Below are positions 8,558 to 18,782 of a DNA stretch of 64,000 bases, piece after piece. A model generated the notes under the pieces. That model ran no database searches. It worked only from the letters and a program-made list of their open reading frames with translations, and was not told the origin of the DNA. How positions within the stretch are numbered: the stretch's first letter is position 1; each line of letters begins with the position of its first letter. The DNA lies in contig JAHDBJ010000004.1 of assembly GCA_020630435.1 (NCBI GenBank), forward strand, positions 62,001 to 126,000, in the 5' to 3' direction. Both the position numbers and the translations under genes were made by a program. The DNA is from Saprospiraceae bacterium. GTDB taxonomy: Bacteria > Bacteroidota > Bacteroidia > Chitinophagales > Saprospiraceae.

Positions 8558-11500
8558 ATGAAGAATTTACTCCCCATTTTTTTATTTCTTTTACCCTTAA
8601 CAGCATTTTCCAAAGAGGATTGTTCGCTCAATAATTGTGCTGATGTTGGAGTTGTTTTTGACTACTGCTTACATAATGACGGTTCAGGTGATGGCTTATT
8701 TTATTTTAATGTACAACCTGGTAACTTCCCAATTCCTAATTCGGGCTACTATGAGGTTGATGCCTATCTCAATGGTATTTTTTTTGGGACAGTTCAAATA
8801 GAATCACCCAACGAATGGATTGCTTTTCATACCTCATTAAATATTGGAGATGAATGGTGTATGAGTATTGCAGGTTGTACTGCTAGTTATAATCTGGATT
8901 GTAAAACAATTACACCATTTGAAGAATGTCCCAAAACTACATATTGTATTCCCCAATATTCTTATTATACAACACCTCTTGGAAATTATATTGAAAGTGT
9001 GGGAATTGGGAGTTTTACAAATACTAATACAGGTGCGCCAAATGACCACCCTTCTTATCAAGACTATACAAGTACTTCTATAAATGTTGAAGCAGGAAAC
9101 ACTTATGATTTTTTAATTCAAACAGCACTTTCAAGTAGTGTTAATACACAATATGGAATATGGATAGATTTGAATGATGATGGTCATTTTAACGATGCGG
9201 AAGAGTTAATTTATTATGGCACATCAAATATAAATGGCGATGTCATAGGTATTCAATATGAGATTCCCGATATTATTGGAGAGCGAAGAGTACGATTTAG
9301 ATCGGGGCTTATAAATCCTTCTTTTGATGCTTGTATAGTCAATAGTTGCGGAGAAACAGAAGATTATACATTAGTAATCACTTCTAACGCTGTACCTTGT
9401 GGCCATGAAGAAGTATTAGATGTTTATAATACAATGAATGATTTTGGTTCTTGTACAGATCCTATATGTTTGAATTTTGACTTATACTTTCCTACATATA
9501 ATAGTACAAGCACTTCATTTTGGCTTGAAGATATCAATGGAAATTATATAATGCCCGTTTTTCCAACAGTTCTAGGTAATGGCAGTTTACGATTTGGAAT
9601 GCTTGGAGATCTAAATAACCCTATTCAAATTCCTGCTGCATATAGTGCTGGTTTTTTAGTGGCTCAAATAGTGGATAATACAACGGGTTGTACTGAACTC
9701 GTGAAAGAACCTTACGCTGTAATCGAAAATTTAGGAATAAATCAAATTACACTTACCGATGTCCTAAATGACTTTGGTCCTTGTAATGACCAAATTTGCC
9801 TTAACCTTCAAGTTCATTTTCCTAATTACAGTAATACAGTAACCTCATGGTGGCTTGAAGATAATAATGGAAATTTTATTATGAATGTAACACCTAATGA
9901 ATTTTCTAGTGGACATATAGGTTTTGGACTAGCTTATGCTACAAGTCCAATTCTAGTCAATCAATTACTTGCTGACGGCGTTCTAGTTGCATTGGTTCAA
10001 GATATGAGTACAGGATGTACAGAAGTTATTAAAACAAATTATTCTCTTGATGAACCCATCGGAAATGTCGAAGAAATTAATTTTTCACATTCAAATATAT
10101 GTTCTCACTTTGAATTTTTCCCTTCTATAATAACTAGTGATGGATTACCATTTACGAATACTATAAATTGGTATGCTGAGGGTGTAGTTATTGGTTCAAG
10201 TACGGGTGATAATCCTTTTTCATATACTTTCAATACAACAGGTATTGTCCAAATTTGTGCAGAAGAGACTTTGTGTGGGCTTACGTATTGTGAAAACATA
10301 TCCATTCCAGATATGGTTACAAGCATTACTCCCGATACTTCTATTCTGTTGGGGCAAAGCGTCCCATTACAAGCAACTGGAGGAACGAACTACATTTGGT
10401 CACCAGTAGATGGATTGAGTAATGCTACCATTCCCAACCCAATCGCAATACCTAGTGAAACCACTACTTATACTGTTGTTATCATGGATGACAATGGTTG
10501 TAGTACTACTGAGTCTATTACAATCACAGTAACAGATACTACCTGTAACTTTCAAGATGAAATAATTGTAGCAGAAGTATTTAACGATTTTGGGCCTTGT
10601 GACGATTTCATTTGCTTAAACTTTGAAGCGACATTTACAAATCATCCTAATGTTACAACCAACTGGTCTATACAACTTATGGATGGAACATTAATGCCTC
10701 TTACTCCATTTGATTTAGGAGGAGGAATATTGGGTTTTGGCATAGGATATGGCGGTTCTCCCATAATGCTTGATCACTCTAATAACTATGTAGAACTCAT
10801 TGCTGAAATAACGGATGAGAATGGTTGTACAGATACTGTAACAACTGGTATTAATATCCCTATAGACAACATTAATGGCATTTATTTTACCTATACTTCT
10901 AGTAGTTGTTTGGAATATGAATTCATCGGTGAAGTAATGACTGATAGTGGAAATCCTGCTTGGAGTGAAATTGAATGGACTGTTGATGGTATTACAATAG
11001 GAACAAGCCTAGCTACAGAAATTTTTAACTATAGTTTCTCTAGTGCTGGTACTTATAACGTCTGTGCAAATGATATTCTATGTGGCATTTCTTATTGTGA
11101 ACAGATTGATATTAATCCTTCTACATTGTCTACAACTATAAGCCAAGATACCACCATTTTTATTGGTAGTACGGTTACATTAAGTGCTACAGGTGGAACT
11201 TCTTACCTTTGGTCTCCTACTGAATCACTTGACAATCCTACCATAGCTTCTCCTCTTGCTTCACCCAACACTACAACAACTTATACAGTAACTATAACCG
11301 ATGATAACGGTTGTACTCAAAACGAACAGGTTACTATTGATGTCGTTGAACCTGGAGGTGATTGTATTGGTCAAGAAGGAAATATGACTATCATCGCAAC
11401 ACTTTGTTTAAATGGAATTCCTGTTACAGAATCAACTGATTCAATTTTCATTTTTGTTAATGGTCAACCAAGAGGCGGCATAGAATTAAAAAACTTTTCC

Positions 11501-13087
11501 TCTTTTTCATCTGCCTATGCCTTCTTAATGCCCTGTGGCAATACAGAAGAAAATGGAACAACTATAAATTTTGTTTATAAAAATGTGAGTACACAATCTT
11601 ACTACATAGTCCATGAAACCCTAATTTTTAATATTAATGACTCGCATGGAACCATTCTAAATCCTTTAAAGCTCAATGCAGGACTAACAACTACTACAAT
11701 ACCTCTTAATAGCGGTTGGAATTGGAGAGCATTCAATCTAATTAGTCAGGATATGAGTATTAATACTGTCTTAAGTAGTATGAGTCCATCCAATGGAGAC
11801 ATTCTAAAAAGTCAGGCAGGAGGATTTGTCCAATACTTTGAGGGCTTAGGTTGGATCGGCTCCATAGATTCAATTAATGTTGAAGATATGTATATGATTA
11901 ATACAACTAATCCTGATTCAATTATAATAACAGGAACACCTGCTGATCCAACAACAGAAACAAATCTAGTTGATGGATGGAGTTGGATCAATCCGTGCTA
12001 TCAAGTACCTCTCCCAATCAATACAGTTCTTAGTTCATTATCAACCGTCTCATCTGGCGATCTTATTAAAAGTCAAAATGATGGTTTTGCCCAATATTTT
12101 GATGGCTTTTATTGGATAGGTTCTCTAGAAGAATTTATTCCTAATAAAGGGTATATGCTTAAATTGGGAAATCCCGCTACTATGCGTATAAACGATGGAG
12201 GTTGTATGACTTCAGGTCAAAATAATATGACATTTATTGCTAAAATTGTTGATGCTGATAACGTTCCAATAAATTGTAATTCTTGTAAAGTCAAAGCTAT
12301 AATTGACGGTGTTTGTCATTCTGAAATGAGCGATTATATTGATCTTTCAGGAAATAACTTATTATGGGATCAAGTGTTTACAGATAATCCTGGTACTGAC
12401 CAAGGTAAAGAAATCAGTTTCGTATATATTGATGGTGATAAAGAATATGAAATTAGAGAAATGTACAACTTCAACCTTGATGGAATGGGTTCTCCTATTG
12501 ATCCCATAATCTTAACACTTAATGAAGTGATTACTCCCGTAGAATTAATGTCTTTCACAGCACATTTAAATCCTAGGAATGAAACCGTACTCAACTGGTC
12601 TACAGCAACAGAACGTCACAATAGTCATTTTAACGTAGAAAGGAAAGTAAATGATAATCGTTGGGAAACGATTCGTAAGATTATAGGAAAAGGGACAACT
12701 TCTGAGATGCAGAAGTATTCCTTCATAGATACGAATCCTAAAAGAGGAACGAACTATTATCGTTTAAAACAAGTTGATTTTGATGGACAATTTGAATACT
12801 CCTATATTACTGAAGTTACCCTTCAATCAAGTGGTAAAAGTATAGAAATATTTCCAATTCCGTTCAAAGAACAGTTTTATATTAATTTGGATATAAATAC
12901 AGGTTCTACCGTAAAATTAAGGTTATTAACTACTGATGGGAAAGTAGCCCATCGTATTGATAACTTAGTTTACGCTCCAAATATGAACATCGATTTAGGA
13001 GAGTCTAACCTCAATAGTGGTTTATACATTTTGGATGTGCAGACTGAGCATTCTACGTTTACTAAAAAAATCATTTTAGAAAAATAA
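8558..13087 (+). CDS. Giant multidomain T9SS-secreted surface protein
   Basis: 1509 aa from the ATG at 8558, chosen because it begins a clean signal peptide (MKNLLPIFLFLLPLTAFSKE); an upstream in-frame ATG at 8480 would add 26 non-signal residues. Modules in order: N-terminal strand region; GEVED domain around 160-280 (IWIDLNDDGHFND...GETEDYTLVI); module A (NDFGxCxDxICLN..., two Cys) at about 284, again at 396 and 667; module B (C-rich, W..DG..IG) at about 502 and 770; PKD-like module C at about 586 and 857 (LGQSVPLQATGG, YTV.I.DDNGC); two GW(N/S)W repeats at about 1052 and 1139; a fibronectin-like stretch near 1327 (VELMSFTAHLN); and a T9SS sorting domain from about 1427. The B-C unit is duplicated together with A. 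Probably an adhesin; no catalytic motif seen. A terminator follows at 13116. Confidence 0.88.
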   Translation: MKNLLPIFLFLLPLTAFSKEDCSLNNCADVGVVFDYCLHNDGSGDGLFYFNVQPGNFPIPNSGYYEVDAYLNGIFFGTVQIESPNEWIAFHTSLNIGDEWCMSIAGCTASYNLDCKTITPFEECPKTTYCIPQYSYYTTPLGNYIESVGIGSFTNTNTGAPNDHPSYQDYTSTSINVEAGNTYDFLIQTALSSSVNTQYGIWIDLNDDGHFNDAEELIYYGTSNINGDVIGIQYEIPDIIGERRVRFRSGLINPSFDACIVNSCGETEDYTLVITSNAVPCGHEEVLDVYNTMNDFGSCTDPICLNFDLYFPTYNSTSTSFWLEDINGNYIMPVFPTVLGNGSLRFGMLGDLNNPIQIPAAYSAGFLVAQIVDNTTGCTELVKEPYAVIENLGINQITLTDVLNDFGPCNDQICLNLQVHFPNYSNTVTSWWLEDNNGNFIMNVTPNEFSSGHIGFGLAYATSPILVNQLLADGVLVALVQDMSTGCTEVIKTNYSLDEPIGNVEEINFSHSNICSHFEFFPSIITSDGLPFTNTINWYAEGVVIGSSTGDNPFSYTFNTTGIVQICAEETLCGLTYCENISIPDMVTSITPDTSILLGQSVPLQATGGTNYIWSPVDGLSNATIPNPIAIPSETTTYTVVIMDDNGCSTTESITITVTDTTCNFQDEIIVAEVFNDFGPCDDFICLNFEATFTNHPNVTTNWSIQLMDGTLMPLTPFDLGGGILGFGIGYGGSPIMLDHSNNYVELIAEITDENGCTDTVTTGINIPIDNINGIYFTYTSSSCLEYEFIGEVMTDSGNPAWSEIEWTVDGITIGTSLATEIFNYSFSSAGTYNVCANDILCGISYCEQIDINPSTLSTTISQDTTIFIGSTVTLSATGGTSYLWSPTESLDNPTIASPLASPNTTTTYTVTITDDNGCTQNEQVTIDVVEPGGDCIGQEGNMTIIATLCLNGIPVTESTDSIFIFVNGQPRGGIELKNFSSFSSAYAFLMPCGNTEENGTTINFVYKNVSTQSYYIVHETLIFNINDSHGTILNPLKLNAGLTTTTIPLNSGWNWRAFNLISQDMSINTVLSSMSPSNGDILKSQAGGFVQYFEGLGWIGSIDSINVEDMYMINTTNPDSIIITGTPADPTTETNLVDGWSWINPCYQVPLPINTVLSSLSTVSSGDLIKSQNDGFAQYFDGFYWIGSLEEFIPNKGYMLKLGNPATMRINDGGCMTSGQNNMTFIAKIVDADNVPINCNSCKVKAIIDGVCHSEMSDYIDLSGNNLLWDQVFTDNPGTDQGKEISFVYIDGDKEYEIREMYNFNLDGMGSPIDPIILTLNEVITPVELMSFTAHLNPRNETVLNWSTATERHNSHFNVERKVNDNRWETIRKIIGKGTTSEMQKYSFIDTNPKRGTNYYRLKQVDFDGQFEYSYITEVTLQSSGKSIEIFPIPFKEQFYINLDINTGSTVKLRLLTTDGKVAHRIDNLVYAPNMNIDLGESNLNSGLYILDVQTEHSTFTKKIILEK

Positions 13088-13115
13088 ACTAGCTCAAACA
13101 ATATGTAATGTTATT

Positions 13116-13152
13116 GCCCTCGTATTAATACAAATTATACGAGGGCCTTTTT
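13116..13152 (+). terminator. Intrinsic terminator
   Basis: GC-rich 10-bp stem (GCCCTCGTAT at 13116-13125 with its complement at 13137-13146) with an 11-base loop, followed by a T-rich run to 13152. It lies 29 bp after the stop of the giant surface protein and points in its direction. Confidence 0.85.
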
Positions 13153-13172
13153 CTTATTATACAATAAGAATC

Positions 13173-13898
13173 TTATGCCTGATTAAAGGCATCAATTAAT
13201 TTCTTTTTCATACTTTCAAACTCTTTGGCTGTAATGATACCTGCCTCTTTAAGCGCACCTAATTCTTTTAATTTTTCTATAGGATTTACAGCTTTATCAC
13301 CTTTCATTTCTTTTACTGCTTCAACAACCGTCGAATTGGTTTCTTTTATTTCTGCTTCAGCTTCAGCTGCCGCTTTCTTTTCACGTTCTTGTTGAGCTTT
13401 AAGATCTTTTGCTACTTCTTTTCCTTTTTCAAATTTTTCTTGATAGAATTTTTTCATTCGACCAGGATCAAAATCTAAGAATGTACCACCAGTCGCAAAA
13501 TGGGTTTTAAAAACTTCCCCTAAAGCATATGTTGATGCCCCTCCCATTAAGGACATAGACACTCCACCTAATGCCGAACCAATTCCAGGAATTAACTTTA
13601 TGGCACTCGCCCCCATCCTTGCTAATGTTGAACCTGTAAGCGCTGTAATGAGTGCTTTACCTTCCGTTTCTTTAAAGTCAATCTCATAAACTTTGCTCAA
13701 TTGTCTAATCATGTCTAATTGTACTGCACTAACAGCAAAGATATCTGCTATTGCAATCGGAATAAAACCTGCACCCATAGACCATATTACGTGATTTCGA
13801 ATAATAGAGTCAGCATGTTTGCCTCTTTCAGGAGAAAATTTATCGCTCATGTTTTTACTTATTGTATTAAAAATCGTTTTTAATGGATTTAATTTCAT
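13173..13898 (-). CDS. DUF697-like membrane-associated protein with C-terminal SHOCT domain
   Basis: 241 aa from the ATG at about 13898; the open frame runs 12 codons further to a TTG. Residues about 25-115 hold two amphipathic/hydrophobic Gly-Ala-rich segments (IWSMGAGFIPIAIADIFAVSA and ALITALTGSTLARMGAS.. IPGIGSALGG) as in DUF697/YcjF-type proteins, which associate with membranes and are often linked to small GTPases. About 135-200 is a charged Lys/Glu/Ala coiled coil, and the last 30 residues (IEKLKELGALKEAGIITAKEFESMKKKL) match the SHOCT domain, an oligomerisation-type module. No GTPase domain is present in this protein. Function not known. Confidence 0.75.
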   Translation of the reverse strand: MKLNPLKTIFNTISKNMSDKFSPERGKHADSIIRNHVIWSMGAGFIPIAIADIFAVSAVQLDMIRQLSKVYEIDFKETEGKALITALTGSTLARMGASAIKLIPGIGSALGGVSMSLMGGASTYALGEVFKTHFATGGTFLDFDPGRMKKFYQEKFEKGKEVAKDLKAQQEREKKAAAEAEAEIKETNSTVVEAVKEMKGDKAVNPIEKLKELGALKEAGIITAKEFESMKKKLIDAFNQA

Positions 13899-13934
13899 TT
13901 CTAGATATTTTTCACATAAAGGATAATAAAACAA

Positions 13935-14296
13935 CCTTTAACTTTCTAACTGTAATAAGTCCAATTTGTTTTATTTCGACTAATAATTCAAAGATTTTCC
14001 GACAAATTCTAGTAGAAATATGATAAATATCCATTTTCTGCACCTTTTCTTGTCACATTCCTACTACACATTACTTAATGTTATTAAACAATTAAATATC
14101 AATATAGTGGTGCGCCTTTACTTTCTTAGTACAAAAGCCAGTAAAAAATTTATAAAAAACTTTATGGAATTTAATTATTAATAGACTCTACTTTATATAC
14201 CCTTTAAAAACCGATTAGTTTTTTTTTGCAGTATATGCAGCTAATTGGGATCTTAAGTTGTCTTTAGACTAAAGTAGAGATAAAAAACTAAAAACA
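13935..14296. other. Divergent intergenic region
   Basis: About 360 bp between divergent genes, AT-rich, with no open frame I can support. It must carry promoters in both directions. I see a short dyad GTCTTTAGAC near 14261-14270 just before the small gene at 14297, but no exact TAnnTTTG box. Confidence 0.4.
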
Positions 14297-14572
14297 ATGA
14301 AAAAGAAAAATCTCCAAACTCAATTAGCTATTGCTTTAATCAATCAAACTGAAGCAACCAATATCCTTATTTTTATTAAAAACCTAATCAGTAGGCTAAA
14401 GGCACTAGGTAACCTTTTAAAAGAGACACTAATCTATAAAACCATTGTTAATGATGTCTACTTTGAAGAAAGTTATATGCTTCAATTTGAAGGTGGTGCT
14501 TTAGAACTAAATGTTTTTTCAAATACAATTACCAATACACAGACAGTCAAACAATTTGCTGTATTTTCATAA
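14297..14572 (+). CDS. Small hypothetical protein (91 aa)
   Basis: ATG start preceded by an A-rich leader (AAAAACA), 91 aa, no signal peptide. The first two thirds are helical with a hydrophobic stretch (TNILIFIKNLISRL, about 20-33); the last third looks like beta strands. I recognise no family. The codon content and the intact frame ending 7 bp from a convergent gene make it plausibly real, but there is no independent support. Confidence 0.5.
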   Translation: MKKKNLQTQLAIALINQTEATNILIFIKNLISRLKALGNLLKETLIYKTIVNDVYFEESYMLQFEGGALELNVFSNTITNTQTVKQFAVFS

Positions 14573-14579
14573 AACTGAA

Positions 14580-16703
14580 TTACGTTGCAGCAGTTGCCTT
14601 CATTTTACCAACTAATTCTTCTTGAACATTACTTGGTACAGGATTATAGGTAGCAAATTTAGAAGTAAATGTTGCTCGACCTTTCGTAATGGAACGAAGA
14701 GAAGATGAAAAACCATATAATTCTGCCAATGGTGCTTGAGCTTTTATTTTTTGGTATTTCCCAGCACTTTCCATTCCTAATATCATAGCTCTTCGAATTT
14801 GCAACTCTGTCATTACATCTCCTAAAAGTTCTTCTGGAACATTGACCTCTAAGTCATTAACTGGTTCTAGTAATTTGGGACTTGCATTTAAAAATGCTTC
14901 CTTAAAAGCCGCTCCACCTGCTATCTTAAATGAAACATCGTTAGAATCTACAGCATGCATCTTACCATCGTAGACCATGACTCTAACATCTCTAATATAG
15001 GATTTTGTCAATGGACCATTCTCCATCACTTCTTTAATGCCTTTCACAATAGCAGACATATACCTAGAGTCAATTACACCCCCTACAATACAGTTACAAA
15101 AAACCAATTTCCCCCCCCATTCTAGGACATATTCTTCTGTAGCACGAACAGAGAATCCTTGAGGTGCAGGCATTCCTTCTTTATATGGTTCTACTTTTAG
15201 ATGAACTTCTGCAAACTGCCCTGCCCCTCCCGATTGCTTTTTATGCCTATAACTTGCCGATGCTGAACGAGTAATTGTTTCTCGATAAGAAACTTTTGGT
15301 TGTCTATATGCGACTTCTACACCATATTGATTTTTTAAAATCCAATCAATCATTGCAAGATGCAATTCTCCTTGACATCCTAATATTTGTTCTTTAGATT
15401 CTTTAGCATAACTCAAAGCAACCGTCGGATCTTGGCTACTAATTTTACGTAAACTCTCTATCATTTTCTCTTCATCGCTCGTACTCATAGAACTTATAGC
15501 TCTTCGAATCCTAGATTGAGGAAAAAGTATAGGAGCTAAACGAACTGGCTCCCCTTGTGCATATAAGGTATCATTAGTCTCTGTATATTTTAATTTTAAA
15601 GTTGCCCCTATATCTCCACAAGAGAGTTTTGACACACTATTACGGTTTTTACCGTCCATAATGTATAGTTGATTAAGAACTTCTTCCTTTTGTTTCCTTG
15701 AATTAATGAGTTTATCTCCCTGTTTTAGTTCCCCTGAAATAATTTTGAAAAAAGTAATCTGTCCTACATTTGGTTCATGTAAGGTCTTAAATATAAATAG
15801 AGATGTAGGCGTTTGAGCATTTCTTTCTATTAATTTACCGTCAACGGTCTGCTCAGGTTTCATATCAATTGATGATGGTGTTACATTATCTATAAATCCC
15901 ATTAAACGACCACTTCCCATATCGTTTAAAGCAGAAATACAAAAAATTGGAAATAACTCTTGATTCATCATTCCGATACGAATGCCTTTCTTCATCTCAT
16001 CTTCGCTTAGTGTTCCTTTATCAAAATACAACTCCATCAATTCTTCATCATTCTCTGCTGCTTTTTCTACCAACTCATTGTGCAATTGATTTGCTCTTTC
16101 CTGTTCCTCTTCTGGAATTTCATGTTTCTCTGGTTTTCCACCTTCTGGACCAAACTTATACATCTTCATTTTCAAAACATCAATAATACACTGTGCACCA
16201 TCCCTAATCAATGGATATTGCATTGCAATAGCATTATTCCCAAAATGCGATACAATACTTTCTACACTAGCCTCATAATTAGCTTTTTCATGATCGATTT
16301 GATTAATTACAAAAACTGTAGGGCGATTAAATTTATCTATATAATTCCAAATAATTTCTGTTCCTACTTCTACCCCATGTTGCGCATTGATGAGCATCAC
16401 TACAGAATCAGCTACACGCATCGTTGAAGCAATCTCTCCTATAAAATCATCAAGCCCTGGCGTATCAATAATATTAATTTTATAATTTCGCCATTCTGTA
16501 TGTAAACTTGTAGCGAAGATTGACATCTCACGTTCTTGCTCTATTTGGTGAAAATCTGAAACTGTATTTTTATTCTCTATCGTTCCTCGTCGGTTAATTA
16601 AACCAGCTTCAAATAACATCGTTTCTGCTAGAGTGGTTTTTCCACTCTTATTGGCACCAACAAAGGCAACATTTTTAATATGTTTATCATCAAATACTTT
16701 CAT
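14580..16703 (-). CDS. Elongation factor G-like GTPase with altered G motifs
   Basis: 707 aa from the ATG at 16703; the longer open frame to 16817 starts at a non-ATG codon and adds sequence unlike EF-G. The G1 motif is GANKSGKTT (16-24). The G3/switch II motif is DTPGLDDF at 80-87, with Leu84 where EF-G has the His that activates water, and the G4 motif is NQID (134-137) instead of NKxD. Domains II, III, IV (VMYDGKMHAVDSNDVSFKIAGG) and V are complete, so total length is normal for EF-G. This fits the EF-G-like paralogue group rather than the main translocase, with ribosome binding likely but translocation uncertain. It stands alone, convergent with a small gene; no str operon neighbours. Confidence 0.88.
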   Translation of the reverse strand: MKVFDDKHIKNVAFVGANKSGKTTLAETMLFEAGLINRRGTIENKNTVSDFHQIEQEREMSIFATSLHTEWRNYKINIIDTPGLDDFIGEIASTMRVADSVVMLINAQHGVEVGTEIIWNYIDKFNRPTVFVINQIDHEKANYEASVESIVSHFGNNAIAMQYPLIRDGAQCIIDVLKMKMYKFGPEGGKPEKHEIPEEEQERANQLHNELVEKAAENDEELMELYFDKGTLSEDEMKKGIRIGMMNQELFPIFCISALNDMGSGRLMGFIDNVTPSSIDMKPEQTVDGKLIERNAQTPTSLFIFKTLHEPNVGQITFFKIISGELKQGDKLINSRKQKEEVLNQLYIMDGKNRNSVSKLSCGDIGATLKLKYTETNDTLYAQGEPVRLAPILFPQSRIRRAISSMSTSDEEKMIESLRKISSQDPTVALSYAKESKEQILGCQGELHLAMIDWILKNQYGVEVAYRQPKVSYRETITRSASASYRHKKQSGGAGQFAEVHLKVEPYKEGMPAPQGFSVRATEEYVLEWGGKLVFCNCIVGGVIDSRYMSAIVKGIKEVMENGPLTKSYIRDVRVMVYDGKMHAVDSNDVSFKIAGGAAFKEAFLNASPKLLEPVNDLEVNVPEELLGDVMTELQIRRAMILGMESAGKYQKIKAQAPLAELYGFSSSLRSITKGRATFTSKFATYNPVPSNVQEELVGKMKATAAT

Positions 16704-16977
16704 GGGTATGCACAGTTTTAAAACAGAAATTATTAGTTTGGAAAAATAAAGTAAATATAATTTCTGATGGTTAGGAAAATGGTTATGAAGTTGTAAAAAA
16801 ATGTTTTCTAGAAGCAATCTAGCTGATTTTAACCCTATAAGATATTTTTGAACAACCTATACGATAGAATACATTATTTTTGACTGCTACTTAACAAATA
16901 TAATATCTTAATTTTCAAAAAAGAAAATTTACATAAATTTTATAAAATAATATTCTTAAAAAATAGAAATATACATA

Positions 16978-17892
16978 ATGAAGTTTGGCAAATTAGACGA
17001 TATTACAAATATTGATTTTTCAATACCCGAAGACACAGAAGAAACAATAAATCTTTTAAAACATTTACCAAAAAGAACTGAAACCGCCAAAATATATATT
17101 GGTTGTACAGGATGGGGCATGAGGGAATGGGTTGGAAAAATTTATCCCTTAAAAACCAAACCTAAAGACTATCTAAAAGCCTACGCAAAACAATTTAACA
17201 CTATCGAACTAAATACGACACATTATAGGATACCTAGAAGTGAAATAGTCCGTAAATGGTATAATGAAACAGTAGAAGATTTTAAATTTTGTCCTAAAAT
17301 TCCACAAAGTATAAGCCATTCAAAAGACTTGGGGTTTTCTTCAGGAAAAATTGAGATATTCAAACGAGAAATTAAAGGTTTAAAAGAAAAATTGGGTTGT
17401 TGTTTTATGCAATTATCTCCTTATTTTGAAATTTCCAAAATAAAAATCTTAGAACATTTTTTAGGAGAATGGGGAAATGAGCTTCCATTAGCCATCGAAT
17501 TGCGCCATCCTGATTGGTTTAACAACGATAAAAATTTCAAAACCATCTTCAAACTACTAGAAACTTACAATATGGGTACCGTTATTACAGACGTAGCAGG
17601 ACGTCGAGATGTTTTACATCAACGATTAACAACAGATATAGCTATGATAAGATTTGTTGGCAATGGGCTTCATCCAACAGATTATTCTAGAATAGATGAT
17701 TGGATACAATGCTTAAAAAGCTGGTTTGATTTAAATTTAACGGCTGTGTATTTTTTTCCTCATGAACCTGATAATCTATTAGCACCAGAACTTGCCATCT
17801 ATCTTATTGAGCAACTTAAAATTCATATTCCTAATATAGAGCTTAGAGGACCAACTCTAATACAAAAGGATAATCAGATGAGTTTATTTTAA
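16978..17892 (+). CDS. DUF72 (YecE-like) family protein
   Basis: 304 aa. The family hallmarks are present: YIGCTGWGMREWVGKIYP at about 41-58, FNTIELNTTHYRIP, FCPKIPQSISH, a central LPLAIELRHPDW and VYFFPHEPDN near the end. DUF72 proteins have a TIM-barrel-like fold and unknown function. Soluble. The first 35 residues are an extra N-terminal extension relative to the core domain. Single-gene unit with divergent neighbour at 16703. Confidence 0.9.
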   Translation: MKFGKLDDITNIDFSIPEDTEETINLLKHLPKRTETAKIYIGCTGWGMREWVGKIYPLKTKPKDYLKAYAKQFNTIELNTTHYRIPRSEIVRKWYNETVEDFKFCPKIPQSISHSKDLGFSSGKIEIFKREIKGLKEKLGCCFMQLSPYFEISKIKILEHFLGEWGNELPLAIELRHPDWFNNDKNFKTIFKLLETYNMGTVITDVAGRRDVLHQRLTTDIAMIRFVGNGLHPTDYSRIDDWIQCLKSWFDLNLTAVYFFPHEPDNLLAPELAIYLIEQLKIHIPNIELRGPTLIQKDNQMSLF

Positions 17893-18310
17893 TTTTTTTC
17901 AAAAAAAATTGAATTATGAGATTATTTATAAAAAAAAATAAAAAAAATTCAATATCGAAATCTAAGTTGTTTCTAATTTAAAATTTCACGTTAATACTAT
18001 TATCAATCAATAAATTGGTGTCACGAATATAAATAGGAATATTTGTAGGATGAAACTAATTTTTCTTTTATCGGGTTTTTACTAAATATTATCGGAAAAA
18101 CTTGACTCATGCAACCTTTTAGATTTATATTTGTCTTTGTAAACAGTAGAATAAATGAGTAGTTTTTCAAATTGATATGAATTTTAATTTTGTATTTACA
18201 TATCATTAACAAAGTCAAACAAAATATTATTCTGATTTATTCGATTATAATAGTAGAAAATCAAAAAACATTATTCCTGAAATTATTTAATTTTTTAAAA
18301 ACCCTGTATT
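17893..18310. other. AT-rich intergenic region with possible promoter box
   Basis: About 418 bp with no supported gene; a 65-codon minus-strand frame at 18021-18218 looks random. An AT-only hairpin right after the DUF72 stop (about 17891-17910) could end that transcript. A TAATTTTG box at 18185-18192 matches the Bacteroidota -7 consensus but has no good -33 partner and would leave a leader of about 110 bases for the gene at 18311. Confidence 0.4.
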
Positions 18311-18745
18311 ATGAAACATTTTCTTTTAACCATAATTTTTTTGTGTAGCTTTTTAGCCTCAGAAGCGTTGGTTAGACCAGTAAATGATTCTAAAAAGTGT
18401 AGATTAGAAGTCACAGATAAAGATACCTCAAAGAAAACTTTAAAAAAAGTAATTGAAATTGATCTAATGTCAAAAGTATGGACATTGAGCCAAAGAACGG
18501 GAAAGAGATATTTTGAATTCCATTCTTATGGAACGGTAGATATTATCAATGAAAATAACCAAGGTGAAGTTTCAAGTGATAGCTTCATTTGGGAAGTAGA
18601 GACTACTGATGCAGAGGCATTCCTTGTCATCACCAATATGGTGAGTGGGAAAATAAGAAAATATTCGGTAGCACAGAATTGTGAAGGTATAGATCTAGTT
18701 TCTGACGGTATTCACCTATTCTTATCTCACGGATTAACATTATAA
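18311..18745 (+). CDS. Small secreted hypothetical protein
   Basis: 144 aa with a clear signal peptide (MKHFLLTIIFLCSFLASEA), mature protein about 125 aa of alternating strands, two Cys (KKCRLEV and AQNCEGI) that could form a disulfide. No family recognised. Its transcript runs into the hairpin at 18754-18779, shared with the convergent phosphatase gene. Confidence 0.65.
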   Translation: MKHFLLTIIFLCSFLASEALVRPVNDSKKCRLEVTDKDTSKKTLKKVIEIDLMSKVWTLSQRTGKRYFEFHSYGTVDIINENNQGEVSSDSFIWEVETTDAEAFLVITNMVSGKIRKYSVAQNCEGIDLVSDGIHLFLSHGLTL

Positions 18746-18779
18746 AAAAATAAGCGTACTGTTTTAGTAGACAGTACGC
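18743..18779 (-). terminator. Intrinsic terminator between convergent genes
   Basis: 9-bp perfect stem (GCGTACTGT at 18754-18762, complement at 18771-18779). On the minus strand the stem is followed by a strong T tract (complement of the A-rich run at 18743-18753), 3 bp after the phosphatase stop. It may also stop plus-strand transcription, though less well. Confidence 0.8.
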
Positions 18780-18782
18780 ACT

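Noticed and set aside
17891-17910. AT-only hairpin after the DUF72 gene as a terminator
   Set aside because: Only A and T pairs; too weak to call separately from background in this AT-rich region.
18021-18218. 65-codon minus-strand frame in the gap before 18311
   Set aside because: AT-driven composition, no neighbours in operon, no recognisable domain.
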